The position numbers and the translations under genes are program-made. A stretch of 64,000 nucleotides of DNA, from contig CAKPBC010000008.1 of assembly GCA_934140155.1 (NCBI GenBank), positions 5,687-69,686 on the forward strand, written 5' to 3'. The notes beneath the pieces are model-generated. The model ran no database searches. It saw nothing but the letters and a program-made list of their open reading frames with translations, and was not told where the DNA came from. The first letter of the stretch is position 1; every line of letters begins with the position of its first letter. Source of the stretch: an uncultured Bacilli bacterium. Lineage in GTDB: Bacteria; Bacillota_I; Bacilli_A; RFN20; CAG-826. Below, piece after piece: positions 1 to 8,415 of the stretch.

Positions 1-537
1 TGGTGTTGCAGTTAAGGCAATTATTTTAATGTCATTGCCTAATTTTTCAATAAATTTTTCAAGTGATTTTTGCCATTCGTTTTGTAAATGATGTGCTTCA
101 TCTAAACAAATTGTTTTAACATTGTGTCTTTTTATTAGTTCGAAAATATCAAGATTACTATAATCTATTACTTCACCATCTTCTTCTACACTAATTTTGT
201 TCATAATTGAATGAAGAGCTTGGTAAGTTATAGAATTAATCAAAGTGATTTCATGCAAATCATATGAAAAATAATCATCTATATTTTCATTAGAAGGCAA
301 AAAACACTCTCTAAAACGATCGCCCCATTGATATTTAATGGTGGTGGTTGGTGATAGAATTATTGTCGGTGCATTCAATTTACGAATTAATTCTAATCCT
401 AAAATGGTCTTACCACTTCCAGGAGCGGCAACTATATGTATTTTACCATTTAAAAGATATTTATCCGCATTGTTTAATACTCTAGCTTGGTAATCTCTAA
501 ATTTTCCTTTAAATTTAACATTTTCAAAATTTTTCAT
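1..537 (-). CDS. DEAH-box superfamily II helicase, N-terminal part
   Basis: The first 179 residues of a DNA/RNA helicase whose gene continues beyond the left edge of the window. Visible motifs in order are a Q-motif-like start (FRDYQARVL), Walker A (AAPGSGKT, about residues 38-45), the Walker B/DEAH box (CLDEAHH, about 144-150) and motif III (ALTATP, at the cut end). The start is the ATG at 537. No Shine-Dalgarno lies before it; instead a TATAAT (549-544) ends only 6 bases upstream, so the mRNA may be leaderless. The RecA2 half is not visible, so the exact family (restriction-type, RecQ-like or other) cannot be decided. Confidence 0.85.
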   Translation of the reverse strand, partial: MKNFENVKFKGKFRDYQARVLNNADKYLLNGKIHIVAAPGSGKTILGLELIRKLNAPTIILSPTTTIKYQWGDRFRECFLPSNENIDDYFSYDLHEITLINSITYQALHSIMNKISVEEDGEVIDYSNLDIFELIKRHNVKTICLDEAHHLQNEWQKSLEKFIEKLGNDIKIIALTATP

Positions 538-562
538 ACCAATATTATATCATTTTCTCAAA

Positions 563-595
563 ACAAAAAAAATCCCTGATTTTTCATCAGAGATT
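563..595 (-). terminator. Rho-independent terminator after flotillin
   Basis: On the minus strand a 10-bp stem (AATCTCTGAT / ATCAGGGATT, one G-T pair) with a 5-base loop is followed by a run of T. It lies 25 bases past the flotillin stop. The stem is almost the same as that of the terminator at 2295-2326. Confidence 0.85.
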
Positions 596-619
596 AATTA
601 TTTCTAGAAATTAGTAATA

Positions 620-2155
620 TTATTTGCTCTCTTTTGGTGTATCTTCTTTTTTCTTTTCAATTAGTTTTCCACCTAGATACCCAGCAATTAAAGATTTAAT
701 ATCTAATCCTGTGGCTTTTTGAAGTCCATCAATTATTTGATTACCATTTTTAGATAATTCCTCTGTTAATTTAGCTGTATTTCCTTCACCATACATCGTA
801 ATAGAATCAATTTTACTCATTGCAGAAGCCATTGGTTCAGAGTATGCTTTAATAATTTCTGGAAGTACATTAGAATCAAGAATTAATTGTAATGTCGCAG
901 CTTCTCCATATTGCTTCATTGCATCAGCTTTTGCTTTAATTGCATCAGCTTCAGCTTTACCTTTTGCTTCAATACCTTTAGCTTCCGCAAGTGCAGCTTC
1001 TCTCAAAGCATTTGCCTTAGCAATTTGAGCGGCTGCTTCGGCTTCAGCTTGAATCTTTAAAGCTTCAGCGGCTTTAGTGCGAGCAACTTTTTCAGCTTCT
1101 GCCTTAATTTTTTCCATTTCTGCTTCTTGTTCTAATTCGTATTTTTTCGCTTCGGCAGCTTTTTGACGAGCATATAAATCTGCTTCAGAAGCTTGCTCTT
1201 TAGCGTACTTTTCTGCATCAGCTTGCTTATTAATAGTAGCTTGAAGTTTTCTTTCTTGAAGTTCAACTTCCTTTTGTCCTAATTCTACTTCACGTTCACG
1301 CTTAGCAATATCAGCATTGATTTGTGCAATGTTAATCTCTTGTTTGCGTTTTTGTTCCTCAATAGCATAAGCAGCATCAGCGGTAGCTTTAGCGGTATCT
1401 GTTTGTTGTTTTAACGCTGATTCTTTAAGTGATAAAGATGTATTTTGTTCTATAATCTTTTGATTAGCTTCAACTCTTGATCTATTAGCAGCTTCTTCTG
1501 CATTAGATTTGGCAATAGTAACATCTCTTTCTGCATTTGCTTTGGCAATTGCAGCATCTTTTGAAATTTGAGAAATGTTATCAATACCTAAGTTTTCAAT
1601 CACATGATTATCATCAGAGAATGATTGAATATTAAAGTTTACTACTTCAATTCCCATTTTAGCCATATCTGGAACAACATTATCTTTAACTGATAAGGCA
1701 ACACCTTGTCGGTCTTGTACAAGTTTTTTAATATCAACTGTACCAATAATTTCACGCATATTACCTTGTAATACTTGTTGAACTTGTTTGATTAAGTCTG
1801 ATTCAGTCATATTAAGAATTGATTCAGCCGCACGATCAAGAAGTTCTGGATCAGAAGAAATCTTTAAATTAGCAACACCATCAACACGAATATTAATAAA
1901 ATTAGATGTTGGAATTGCTTCATCAGTTTTAATATCCACTTGAAATACTCTTAATGAAAGTTTATCAATTCTTTGTAAAAAAGGAATTCTAAAGCCAGCT
2001 TTACCAATAAGAATCTTTCTTTTCCCTAGTCCTGACACAATAATAGCGGTATCCGGTGCCGCTTTAACATAACTACACGCAAATAAAATCAACAATACCA
2101 CTAGTACAATAACACCAATGGTTAGACCAATTGTAACTGCATCTGATAAAAACAT
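620..2155 (-). CDS. floT: Flotillin-like SPFH/band 7 membrane protein
   Basis: A scaffold protein of functional membrane microdomains, 511 residues, close to the usual length of bacterial YuaG/FloT. An N-terminal membrane anchor (about residues 7-28) is followed by the SPFH/band 7 domain (about 35-200, including VSGLGKRKILIGKAG and FNIQSF). Next comes a long Ala/Glu/Lys-rich coiled coil (about 210-440) with repeated AEA/KAEA blocks, then a C-terminal region ending in a charged tail. I chose the ATG at 2155 because GGAGGT lies 7 bases upstream; the longer frame to 2197 has no such site. The gene is monocistronic, between two terminators, and a 21-bp dyad sits just upstream of the ribosome-binding site. 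Confidence 0.9.
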   Translation of the reverse strand: MFLSDAVTIGLTIGVIVLVVLLILFACSYVKAAPDTAIIVSGLGKRKILIGKAGFRIPFLQRIDKLSLRVFQVDIKTDEAIPTSNFINIRVDGVANLKISSDPELLDRAAESILNMTESDLIKQVQQVLQGNMREIIGTVDIKKLVQDRQGVALSVKDNVVPDMAKMGIEVVNFNIQSFSDDNHVIENLGIDNISQISKDAAIAKANAERDVTIAKSNAEEAANRSRVEANQKIIEQNTSLSLKESALKQQTDTAKATADAAYAIEEQKRKQEINIAQINADIAKREREVELGQKEVELQERKLQATINKQADAEKYAKEQASEADLYARQKAAEAKKYELEQEAEMEKIKAEAEKVARTKAAEALKIQAEAEAAAQIAKANALREAALAEAKGIEAKGKAEADAIKAKADAMKQYGEAATLQLILDSNVLPEIIKAYSEPMASAMSKIDSITMYGEGNTAKLTEELSKNGNQIIDGLQKATGLDIKSLIAGYLGGKLIEKKKEDTPKESK

Positions 2156-2176
2156 AATATTTACCTCCGTTTTATC

Positions 2177-2197
2177 TTGTATATTTGTAATATACAA
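2177..2197. promoter_or_regulatory. Perfect 21-bp dyad upstream of flotillin
   Basis: TTGTATAT-N5-ATATACAA, perfect 8-base arms around a 5-base spacer, lies 9 bases upstream of the GGAGGT of the flotillin gene. No T-run follows, so a terminator is unlikely; an operator or a 5' UTR hairpin is the inference. The regulator is unknown. Confidence 0.5.
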
Positions 2198-2294
2198 ATC
2201 AATTTAATTACACTTAAAATATATCATTAAATTATTAATTTTAAAATAAATTTTTCATTCATTATTTATTTGAGTAAATACAGTTTTATAAAAG

Positions 2295-2326
2295 AAAAAA
2301 ATCCCTGACTATTACATCAGAGATTT
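2295..2326 (-). terminator. Terminator of the perR-rbr-sor operon
   Basis: On the minus strand a 10-bp stem (AAATCTCTGA / TCAGGGATTT) with an 8-base loop is followed by T-rich sequence, 15 bases past the superoxide reductase stop. Confidence 0.85.
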
Positions 2327-2340
2327 AAGATATAAATTAA

Positions 2341-2706
2341 TTATTTAATAGCCCAAAGGCCATGTAAATTGCAATAGCTAATTGCGTTAATAACTTCATC
2401 GCCATCAACAAGAGCAAACTCTACAACTGGTTCTTGACCTGGATGTAATTCACGACGTTGATTACCAAATTTGGTTTGTAAGATAATCCAACCAATATAA
2501 TGATTATCAAGCATTGGATGAATTACTTCACCAACACTAACACGTACAAGATTACCAATTCTTGTTACAACTGGAATATGCTTTTCTTTAGCGGCTTCTG
2601 TTGTATTAGGTTTAATTTCGACAAATCCTTCAACATTAGTTAAATCGATTTCATCATTTGCAACCGCTAAAACTTTGCCACATTTTTTGCATTCAAAGAA
2701 CTTCAT
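2341..2706 (-). CDS. Superoxide reductase (desulfoferrodoxin-like)
   Basis: Reduces superoxide to hydrogen peroxide at a mononuclear Fe(His)4(Cys) centre, 121 residues. The centre's ligands can be read as EKHIPV (His), HPM (His), NHY (His) and CNLHG (Cys and His). The N-terminal desulforedoxin-type region keeps one pair (CKKC, residues 6-9), but the second pair (CC) of desulfoferrodoxin is absent, so the extra rubredoxin-like iron is probably not bound. The ATG at 2706 starts the conserved MKFFECKKCG. Only one base separates it from the rubrerythrin stop, so the two are translated as a unit. The electron donor is probably the rubredoxin domain of the neighbour, which is inference. Confidence 0.9.
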   Translation of the reverse strand: MKFFECKKCGKVLAVANDEIDLTNVEGFVEIKPNTTEAAKEKHIPVVTRIGNLVRVSVGEVIHPMLDNHYIGWIILQTKFGNQRRELHPGQEPVVEFALVDGDEVINAISYCNLHGLWAIK

Positions 2707-2707
2707 A

Positions 2708-3241
2708 TTAATAATTTTCTTTTCTAACTTCAAAATATGATTGAGGATGTCCACATACTGGGCAAACAAGAGGTGCTTTCTTTCCAATAACTAAGTGGCC
2801 ACAGTTACGGCATTCCCACATTGTTTCTTCAGATTTTTCAAATACTGCTTTCATCTCAACATTATTTAAAAGTTTTAAATATCTTTCTTCATGAGCTTTT
2901 TCAATTTTACCAACTGCTCTAAATTTCATTGCAATTGCTTTAAATCCTTCTTCTTCCGCAACTTTAGCGAACTCTTCATACATATCGGTCCACTCATAGT
3001 TTTCTCCACTAGCAGCAGCCTTTAAGTTTTCAGCAGTATTTCCAATTCCGCCTAATTCTTTAAACCACATTTTGGCGTGTTCTTTTTCGTTATTAGCGGT
3101 TTCTTCAAAAATAGCAGCGATTTGTTCATAACCTTCTTTTCTTGCAACACTAGCAAAGTAAGTATATTTATTTCTTGCTTGTGATTCTCCTGCAAATGCT
3201 GCTTGTAAATTTTTTTCTGTCTTTGATCCTTTTAGTTCCAT
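2708..3241 (-). CDS. rbr: Rubrerythrin
   Basis: A peroxide-reducing non-haem iron protein of the cytoplasm, 177 residues. The ferritin-like four-helix domain carries the diiron ligands (GESQARN, EETANNEKEH, EEFAKVAEEEGF, KIEKAHEERY). The C-terminal rubredoxin domain has CRNC and CPVC (about residues 143-162). The start is the ATG at 3241, preceded by AAAGGA. It lies two bases after the perR stop and one base before the superoxide reductase gene, which gives a perR-rbr-sor operon. With the reductase it converts superoxide to water without releasing oxygen, typical of anaerobes. Confidence 0.95.
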   Translation of the reverse strand: MELKGSKTEKNLQAAFAGESQARNKYTYFASVARKEGYEQIAAIFEETANNEKEHAKMWFKELGGIGNTAENLKAAASGENYEWTDMYEEFAKVAEEEGFKAIAMKFRAVGKIEKAHEERYLKLLNNVEMKAVFEKSEETMWECRNCGHLVIGKKAPLVCPVCGHPQSYFEVRKENY

Positions 3242-3243
3242 AT

Positions 3244-3615
3244 TTAATTTCCTTTCTTTTGTTTGCAACTATCACAAATGTAGTGAATTGCTAAGTCATA
3301 ATATAAGATATCAACATCACTATGACTTTTAATATCATCTAAATAGTCAGGTAAGTCAATATCATCTACTAAGCCACACAAATCACATACTTTATGATGA
3401 TGCGGAGTTAACGTATGATCAAAGTGATCTGGTTGATCTACAATTTTAACTCTTAGAATTTTTCCTTCATCTACTAAAGAATTAAGATTATTGTAAATAG
3501 TGGCAAAAGTGATTCCTGGCATCATCTTTTGGGCAATATCATAAATTTCTTTTGCTGTCATATGAGCCATATTGTTTTGAACTATATCAAGAATTAATCG
3601 CCTTTGCTTCGTCAT
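3244..3615 (-). CDS. perR: Peroxide-responsive Fur-family repressor
   Basis: Metal-dependent repressor, 123 residues. A winged-helix DNA-binding domain (KQRRLILDIVQ, then TFATIYNNLNSLVDEG as recognition helix) precedes the metal-binding dimer domain with HHHKVCDLCG and a second CDSC pair near the end, the structural zinc site of PerR. The gene heads the operon with rubrerythrin and superoxide reductase. A perfect PerR-box-like palindrome lies between its promoter and start, so it should repress itself and the two defence genes until peroxide oxidises it. Fur or Zur are alternatives, but the context and box favour PerR. Confidence 0.92.
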   Translation of the reverse strand: MTKQRRLILDIVQNNMAHMTAKEIYDIAQKMMPGITFATIYNNLNSLVDEGKILRVKIVDQPDHFDHTLTPHHHKVCDLCGLVDDIDLPDYLDDIKSHSDVDILYYDLAIHYICDSCKQKKGN

Positions 3616-3628
3616 ATAATCTCCTTTT

Positions 3629-3683
3629 TTAGAATCATTCTAAAATTCTATTTTTATTATAACAAATTAAAAAATGTTTGCAA
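3629..3683 (-). promoter_or_regulatory. perR operon promoter with PerR box
   Basis: The -35 TTGCAA (3683-3678) and -10 TATAAT (3661-3656) are 16 bases apart. At 3629-3643 lies the perfect 7-1-7 palindrome TTAGAAT-C-ATTCTAA, close to the known PerR consensus TTATAATNATTATAA. It sits just downstream of the expected transcription start and 8 bases from the ribosome-binding site AAAAGGAG. Confidence 0.85.
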
Positions 3684-3692
3684 TACCCTTTT

Positions 3693-4484
3693 TTATTTTT
3701 CTTCTTTTATTGATAAATATACATGACTTTTATAATTATTTTCATTAAGAACTTCTTTGTTCCAAAATTTCATTGCTTCTTCATAAAAATAATCAGCATT
3801 TTCATTAACACTCAATCCCTCTTTTGGACGAATTACATGTGAAAAAGTAAGGTTCATTCTTGGCTTCATCCATTTAAATAAAGGTTTTCTAAAAGTTTCT
3901 GCACAAACAACAATTGGTTTATTACTCATTGCAGCATATTTAAAAGATGTTTTTTCAAATTTTCTTAAACCAGTATAATAAGGCCATAATGTTCCTTCTG
4001 GATAAATAGAAATCATAGCCCCTTTATTAACTAATTCTTTCATTGCTTTATTAAAGCCACGAATATTAGTCATGTTATTAGGTAAAGGTAAACATCCTAA
4101 CATCATGACTAAAGTTCCTATAATAGGAATATTTATAGGATCAGCATGTGATAAAACATATGTTCGACGTGGAAAGCCTGCAAATATATGCGATAAAAAA
4201 GCATCATAATAATGACAGTGATTAGAATAAAAGAATACTCCTTCTTTTTTATTTAATTCTTTGCGTAAATACTTTTTATTTTTGACTTTAACGCCTAAAA
4301 CAATTTTACTAACTACCCACAATATTGGAAAAGCGATAATATAATAAACAATAAAACTAAAAAAACGATAAAATATATTATGGTGAATATATTTAAAATT
4401 ATCTTTTAATGGCTTTGAATTATGAGCAATAGTTCCAAAGTCATCTTGCATATCTTCATGATAATAATATGTTTTCTTTTTCAT
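3693..4484 (-). CDS. 1-acyl-glycerol-3-phosphate acyltransferase (PlsC family)
   Basis: Membrane-bound phospholipid synthesis enzyme, 263 residues. A hydrophobic segment (about residues 40-65) precedes the acyltransferase motifs HCHYYD (HX4D, catalytic) and YPEGT (acceptor binding), with FRKP following. The N-terminal stretch before the membrane segment is longer than in minimal PlsC proteins. Its start codon overlaps the stop of the upstream glycosyltransferase by one base (TAATG), so the two are translationally coupled and probably act together in membrane lipid assembly. The specific acceptor is unknown. Confidence 0.85.
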   Translation of the reverse strand: MKKKTYYYHEDMQDDFGTIAHNSKPLKDNFKYIHHNIFYRFFSFIVYYIIAFPILWVVSKIVLGVKVKNKKYLRKELNKKEGVFFYSNHCHYYDAFLSHIFAGFPRRTYVLSHADPINIPIIGTLVMMLGCLPLPNNMTNIRGFNKAMKELVNKGAMISIYPEGTLWPYYTGLRKFEKTSFKYAAMSNKPIVVCAETFRKPLFKWMKPRMNLTFSHVIRPKEGLSVNENADYFYEEAMKFWNKEVLNENNYKSHVYLSIKEEK

Positions 4485-5662
4485 TACGCTATTAATCCTT
4501 TATCTTTTAGTTCACTAAATATAATGTCGGCAATTTGCATAGAACCGTTTTTTTCACGGTTAACATTTTTCTTAATATTTTGTTTAAGTGCTTTTAAATA
4601 TTCTGGATGTTCATATAAATATGTAATTGTGCGATACATATGAGAAACATTATAGCAAGTCACGCCACAATTTAAATCTTCGCAAAATAATTTTGCTGAC
4701 GCTTTTTCAATGTTATGTGCATAATAATCTACGACAACTGGAGTTCCCATATATAACGAATCAAGCACCGCATTAGGTCCAGATTTAGTAATAAACACAT
4801 CACTAGCGCCATAATATTCATAAGCAAGTGGAGTAAAACGTAAAGGCACTAAAGTTATATTATCAGGCACTTTGCTTTTCTTTTTATCAAAATATTGATA
4901 TACCTTTTCGTTTTTACCAGCAAGTATTAAAATAGTAATCGGAAATTTAATGTTTTTAATCAAATTATTACAAGCTCGTTTTGCTTTACCTTGCGCATAA
5001 GCACCATCGGCAATAATGACCGTAAATTTATCAAGTGGTAAATTATATTTTTTACGATACTCTTCTTTTGTTCCCGTAGCATTAACTACTTCATTACGAG
5101 CAGTGAAAAACACACGACGTAACTGTTCATATTTAAATCTTCTCTTTTTAATTGATTCATTACAAGCTGAATCATTATTGTTAATAAATATGTCACTACG
5201 ATTATCCCACCATACGTGGACATTATTATCTGGGTTATAAGTAATAACAGTTAAATTGGGCATATAACGTTTCTTTAATTCTAGAGCCGCAAATGTAATG
5301 AAATAATGTGTAGAAATAATAACATCTGGATTATGAGCGCGCATTGCATCAATTGTAGCATCAGTATATTTTTTAAAAATTGTACGGTGTGTAAAACGCA
5401 TAAATGTTTGTTTGCCCATTAAATCCAAAAACCAGAATATGCCAATACCAAATGCTTTATCCTTATTAGTTTTTTTTGTACAACCGGACAAGAACTTTTC
5501 AAAATCCGCGGTAGCCTTATTACCTTCATCCATAATATATGATTCAATAATATCTAATTTATCACTATATTTTGCTTTTAAACTATCCGCAATGGCCTTC
5601 ATTGACATAATATGTCCCATTCCAGATTCTATATATGTTAATAATACACGAGGTTTGTCCAT
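4484..5662 (-). CDS. Diacylglycerol glycosyltransferase-like (GT28, MGDG synthase family)
   Basis: 392 residues. The N-terminal half holds the GxGH motif ESGMGHIMSMKAIADSL typical of MGDG synthase/UgtP. The C-terminal half has the nucleotide-sugar region FITKSGPNAVLDSLYMGTPVVV (about residues 295-320). The likely reaction is transfer of glucose or galactose to diacylglycerol at the inner leaflet, giving a glycolipid; coupling to the PlsC-type gene supports this. No clear Shine-Dalgarno precedes the ATG at 5662. Sugar specificity cannot be read from the sequence. Confidence 0.8.
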   Translation of the reverse strand: MDKPRVLLTYIESGMGHIMSMKAIADSLKAKYSDKLDIIESYIMDEGNKATADFEKFLSGCTKKTNKDKAFGIGIFWFLDLMGKQTFMRFTHRTIFKKYTDATIDAMRAHNPDVIISTHYFITFAALELKKRYMPNLTVITYNPDNNVHVWWDNRSDIFINNNDSACNESIKKRRFKYEQLRRVFFTARNEVVNATGTKEEYRKKYNLPLDKFTVIIADGAYAQGKAKRACNNLIKNIKFPITILILAGKNEKVYQYFDKKKSKVPDNITLVPLRFTPLAYEYYGASDVFITKSGPNAVLDSLYMGTPVVVDYYAHNIEKASAKLFCEDLNCGVTCYNVSHMYRTITYLYEHPEYLKALKQNIKKNVNREKNGSMQIADIIFSELKDKGLIA

Positions 5663-5707
5663 TTAAAAATCCAACTTTCTTTTGTATTTGACTTATTATA
5701 GCAAATT

Positions 5708-6295
5708 TCAAATAGCGTAAACAACTATTCCTAAGCAAATAGAAATAACAATCAACAAAATTGCCGATATTGTCTTTTTTCTTATTTTCTTATACAAAAA
5801 CATTATAAGCGCTAAAACAAGGCAAATGATTAACGGCCTAATAAAATCATCAAAATTAAATGCAAAATTTTCATTAATCACAAAATTAGGAACTAAAATT
5901 TTAAATAATGTGAATAAACCAGTCACTAGGATTAAACCGATAATAACAGGATTTATTCCTTTTAAAATAGATTTAACATATTTATTATCCATTATCTTTT
6001 TAAATATAATCGCAATTAATAAAATGATAATAAATGAAGGTAATATTACACCTAATGTAGCTACAAGCGCACCCAAAAATCCTATTTGTGAAGTACCAAC
6101 AAATGTGGCTAAATTAACCGCAATTGGTCCTGGGGTAGATTCTGCAATACCAACAATATCAATGACTTCTTCGGCAGTTAGCCAGCCATTTTTAGTGACT
6201 TCTTCTTGAATAAGAGGAATCATGGCATATCCACCACCAAAAGTAAATAAACCTATTTTAAAAAAAGCAAAAAACAATTTAATTAGTACTTCCAT
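5708..6295 (-). CDS. Chromate transporter, second half (CHR domain)
   Basis: A 195-residue membrane protein with one CHR domain: FFKIGLFTFGGGYAMIPL at the N-terminus, then ESTPGPIAVNLATFVG, and several hydrophobic helices. Short single-domain CHR proteins work as pairs. The partner is the gene just upstream, whose stop lies 17 bases inside this gene. GAGG lies 9 bases before the ATG. Known members export chromate with sulfate or proton exchange; the native substrate here is unknown. Confidence 0.85.
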   Translation of the reverse strand: MEVLIKLFFAFFKIGLFTFGGGYAMIPLIQEEVTKNGWLTAEEVIDIVGIAESTPGPIAVNLATFVGTSQIGFLGALVATLGVILPSFIIILLIAIIFKKIMDNKYVKSILKGINPVIIGLILVTGLFTLFKILVPNFVINENFAFNFDDFIRPLIICLVLALIMFLYKKIRKKTISAILLIVISICLGIVVYAI

Positions 6296-6878
6296 TATTT
6301 TTATCCTCGTTTCGTTTAGATTTTTGAATAATAAAAGTAACTAATCCGATTAACCCACCAATAAGAATTAAATAAATTGAAGAGAAATTAATACTAAAAA
6401 TATCAATAAGAAGCATAGCTATAAAAGTAAAAGAAAAAATAATAATACTAATAACATCTTTATTCATCTTTTTTAGCAATTTAATTCCTGCACTTATAAT
6501 TAATATAGCTACAGCACACTTAATGCCCATGAAAGCATGTTGCACAATTGTATATTCCATTAAAGATGAAAAAACACTAGCAATAACGAAAATTATTGCT
6601 AGTGATGGAATTGTAACTCCTAATGTCGATACAATTGCACCTAACACTCCTAAAACTTTGTAACCTGTATATGTAGCAATATTAATAGCAATTGGACCAG
6701 GTGTTGATTCGGCAATTGCAACCATATCAACTAATTCTTCTTCTTTAATCCAACCTTTTTTATTTATTACTTCATCTTCTAATAAAGCCACCATGGCGTA
6801 TCCACCGCCAAAGGTGAATAAACCAATTTTCATAAATGTTAGAAATAAAATTAAATAGTTTTTAAGAGTTTTATTCAT
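6279..6878 (-). CDS. Chromate transporter, first half (CHR domain)
   Basis: A 199-residue partner of the preceding CHR protein, with the same motifs (FMKIGLFTFGGGYAMVAL and ESTPGPIAINIATYTG), so the two arose by duplication and likely form a heterodimer. It starts two bases after the aminopeptidase stop with no obvious Shine-Dalgarno, which suggests coupling to that gene. The C-terminus is Lys/Arg/Asn-rich and cytoplasmic. Confidence 0.85.
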   Translation of the reverse strand: MNKTLKNYLILFLTFMKIGLFTFGGGYAMVALLEDEVINKKGWIKEEELVDMVAIAESTPGPIAINIATYTGYKVLGVLGAIVSTLGVTIPSLAIIFVIASVFSSLMEYTIVQHAFMGIKCAVAILIISAGIKLLKKMNKDVISIIIFSFTFIAMLLIDIFSINFSSIYLILIGGLIGLVTFIIQKSKRNEDKNNGSTN

Positions 6879-6880
6879 AA

Positions 6881-8245
6881 CTATTTAGTTAAGAAGGCAA
6901 TGTAACTTAAGTAAGCTTCGTAAACATCAGCTTTAGATGTAATTTCCATTGGTGCGTGCATATTTAATACACCAACGCCAGCATCCATTACATGCATATT
7001 GTAGTTTCCTAAAATATAAGCGATAGTTCCGCCGCCACCTTGATCAACACGACCAAGTTCTGCAGTTTGGTAATGAATATTTTCTTCATCTAATACTTTT
7101 CTTACCCAAGCAATGAATTCTGGGTTAGTATCATTACATCCACTCTTACCGCGAGCGCCAGTATATTTATTAAAGACAACACCTTGTCCTAAATAAGCAG
7201 AGTTTTTAGTTTCATTAACGCTAGGATATAATGGATCAACGCCGGCAGAAACGTCACTAGATAACATATATGAATTTTCAATAGCCATACGGACATCTAA
7301 GAAACTATTAGAGCCCATTTTGTTTAATAAACGAGCAATAGTATTTTCAAAGAATAATGATTGAGCTCCAGTTGCGCCAACTGAACCAATTTCTTCTTTA
7401 TCTACTAAAATACAGCAAGAAGTGAATTCTGGATTTTCAACATCTAAAATTGCTTTTAAAGAAGTATAAGCACAGACTCTATCATCTTGACCATAACTAG
7501 CAACCATGCTTGAATCTAAGCCATAACTACGAGCCTTACCCGCTGGAACGATTTCAATTTCACTAGAAACAAAATCTTCTTCTTCCATATTGTATTTTTT
7601 CTTTAAAATATTTAAGATATTTGCTTTTACGCTAAATTTATCTTTTTCTTTTAGTGGCATACTACCAACTGTAACATCTAAGTCTTCACCTTCAATAACT
7701 TTAGTGGCAGGTTTAGTAATTTGATCCGCGGCTAAGTGTGGTAATAAATCACCAATACCGAATACTGGATCTTTATCACTTTCACCAATATTAACTACTT
7801 CCGTTGTGCCATCTTTTTTACAAATAACACCATGTAAAGCAAGTGGAATAGTTACCCATTGATATTTTTTAATACCACCATAATAGTGAGTATCTAATAA
7901 GGCAAATCCATCTTTTTCATATAAAGGATTTTGTTTAACGTCAATACGTGGAGAGTCAATATGTGCTCCTAAAATACGTAAACCTTCTGTTAAAGGTTTC
8001 TTACCAATGATGAATAAAGCAATGTTTTTATTTTTATTAACAACATAAACTTTATCGCCGCTTTTTAAACTTTCATAAGAATCTAATGGTTTAAAGCCTT
8101 GAGCTTCAGCAAGAGCAACGCTTTCTTTTACGCATTCTCTTTCTGTTTTGCCATTACTTAAAAATTCCATGTATTTATCATTGAATTTCATGATTCTTGA
8201 TTTTTTATCTGCATCACAAGTATGCCAAATATTTTTCTTATACAT
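6881..8245 (-). CDS. M18 family aminopeptidase
   Basis: A cytosolic dizinc aminopeptidase that trims N-terminal residues, 454 residues, the normal length. Metal and catalytic motifs are visible: GAHIDSPR (His, Asp), YGQDDRV (bridging Asp), DKEEIGS (catalytic Glu and ligand Glu), SSDVSAG (Asp) and LNMHAPME (His). AGAGG-like sequence precedes the ATG at 8245. It heads a run with the two CHR genes at 2-base spacing, though no functional link is known. It is divergently oriented to ribF. Confidence 0.92.
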   Translation of the reverse strand: MYKKNIWHTCDADKKSRIMKFNDKYMEFLSNGKTERECVKESVALAEAQGFKPLDSYESLKSGDKVYVVNKNKNIALFIIGKKPLTEGLRILGAHIDSPRIDVKQNPLYEKDGFALLDTHYYGGIKKYQWVTIPLALHGVICKKDGTTEVVNIGESDKDPVFGIGDLLPHLAADQITKPATKVIEGEDLDVTVGSMPLKEKDKFSVKANILNILKKKYNMEEEDFVSSEIEIVPAGKARSYGLDSSMVASYGQDDRVCAYTSLKAILDVENPEFTSCCILVDKEEIGSVGATGAQSLFFENTIARLLNKMGSNSFLDVRMAIENSYMLSSDVSAGVDPLYPSVNETKNSAYLGQGVVFNKYTGARGKSGCNDTNPEFIAWVRKVLDEENIHYQTAELGRVDQGGGGTIAYILGNYNMHVMDAGVGVLNMHAPMEITSKADVYEAYLSYIAFLTK

Positions 8246-8331
8246 ATATAAAAACCTCTTTTCTATGTCTTTATTATAATCATTTCCTTATTATTTTCAA
8301 TAATAACGATAAGTAACTTGAAGCAAGTTTA

Positions 8332-8361
8332 TTGAAATTTATAATCAATAAATGGTAAAAT
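8332..8361 (+). promoter_or_regulatory. Probable ribF promoter
   Basis: TTGAAA (8332-8337), 18 bases, TAAAAT (8356-8361), 55 bases before the ribF start. No good Shine-Dalgarno is seen between them; a short inverted repeat GTTTAA/TTAAAC lies in the leader. Confidence 0.55.
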
Positions 8362-8415
8362 ATTTGTCACTAAAAGAAAGTTGGTGTTTAAAGTTTATTT
8401 ACTTAAACTTATATT

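Noticed and set aside
5016..5666. Two plus-strand frames antisense to the glycosyltransferase
   Set aside because: They lack ribosome-binding sites and motifs and lie within a fully coding gene.
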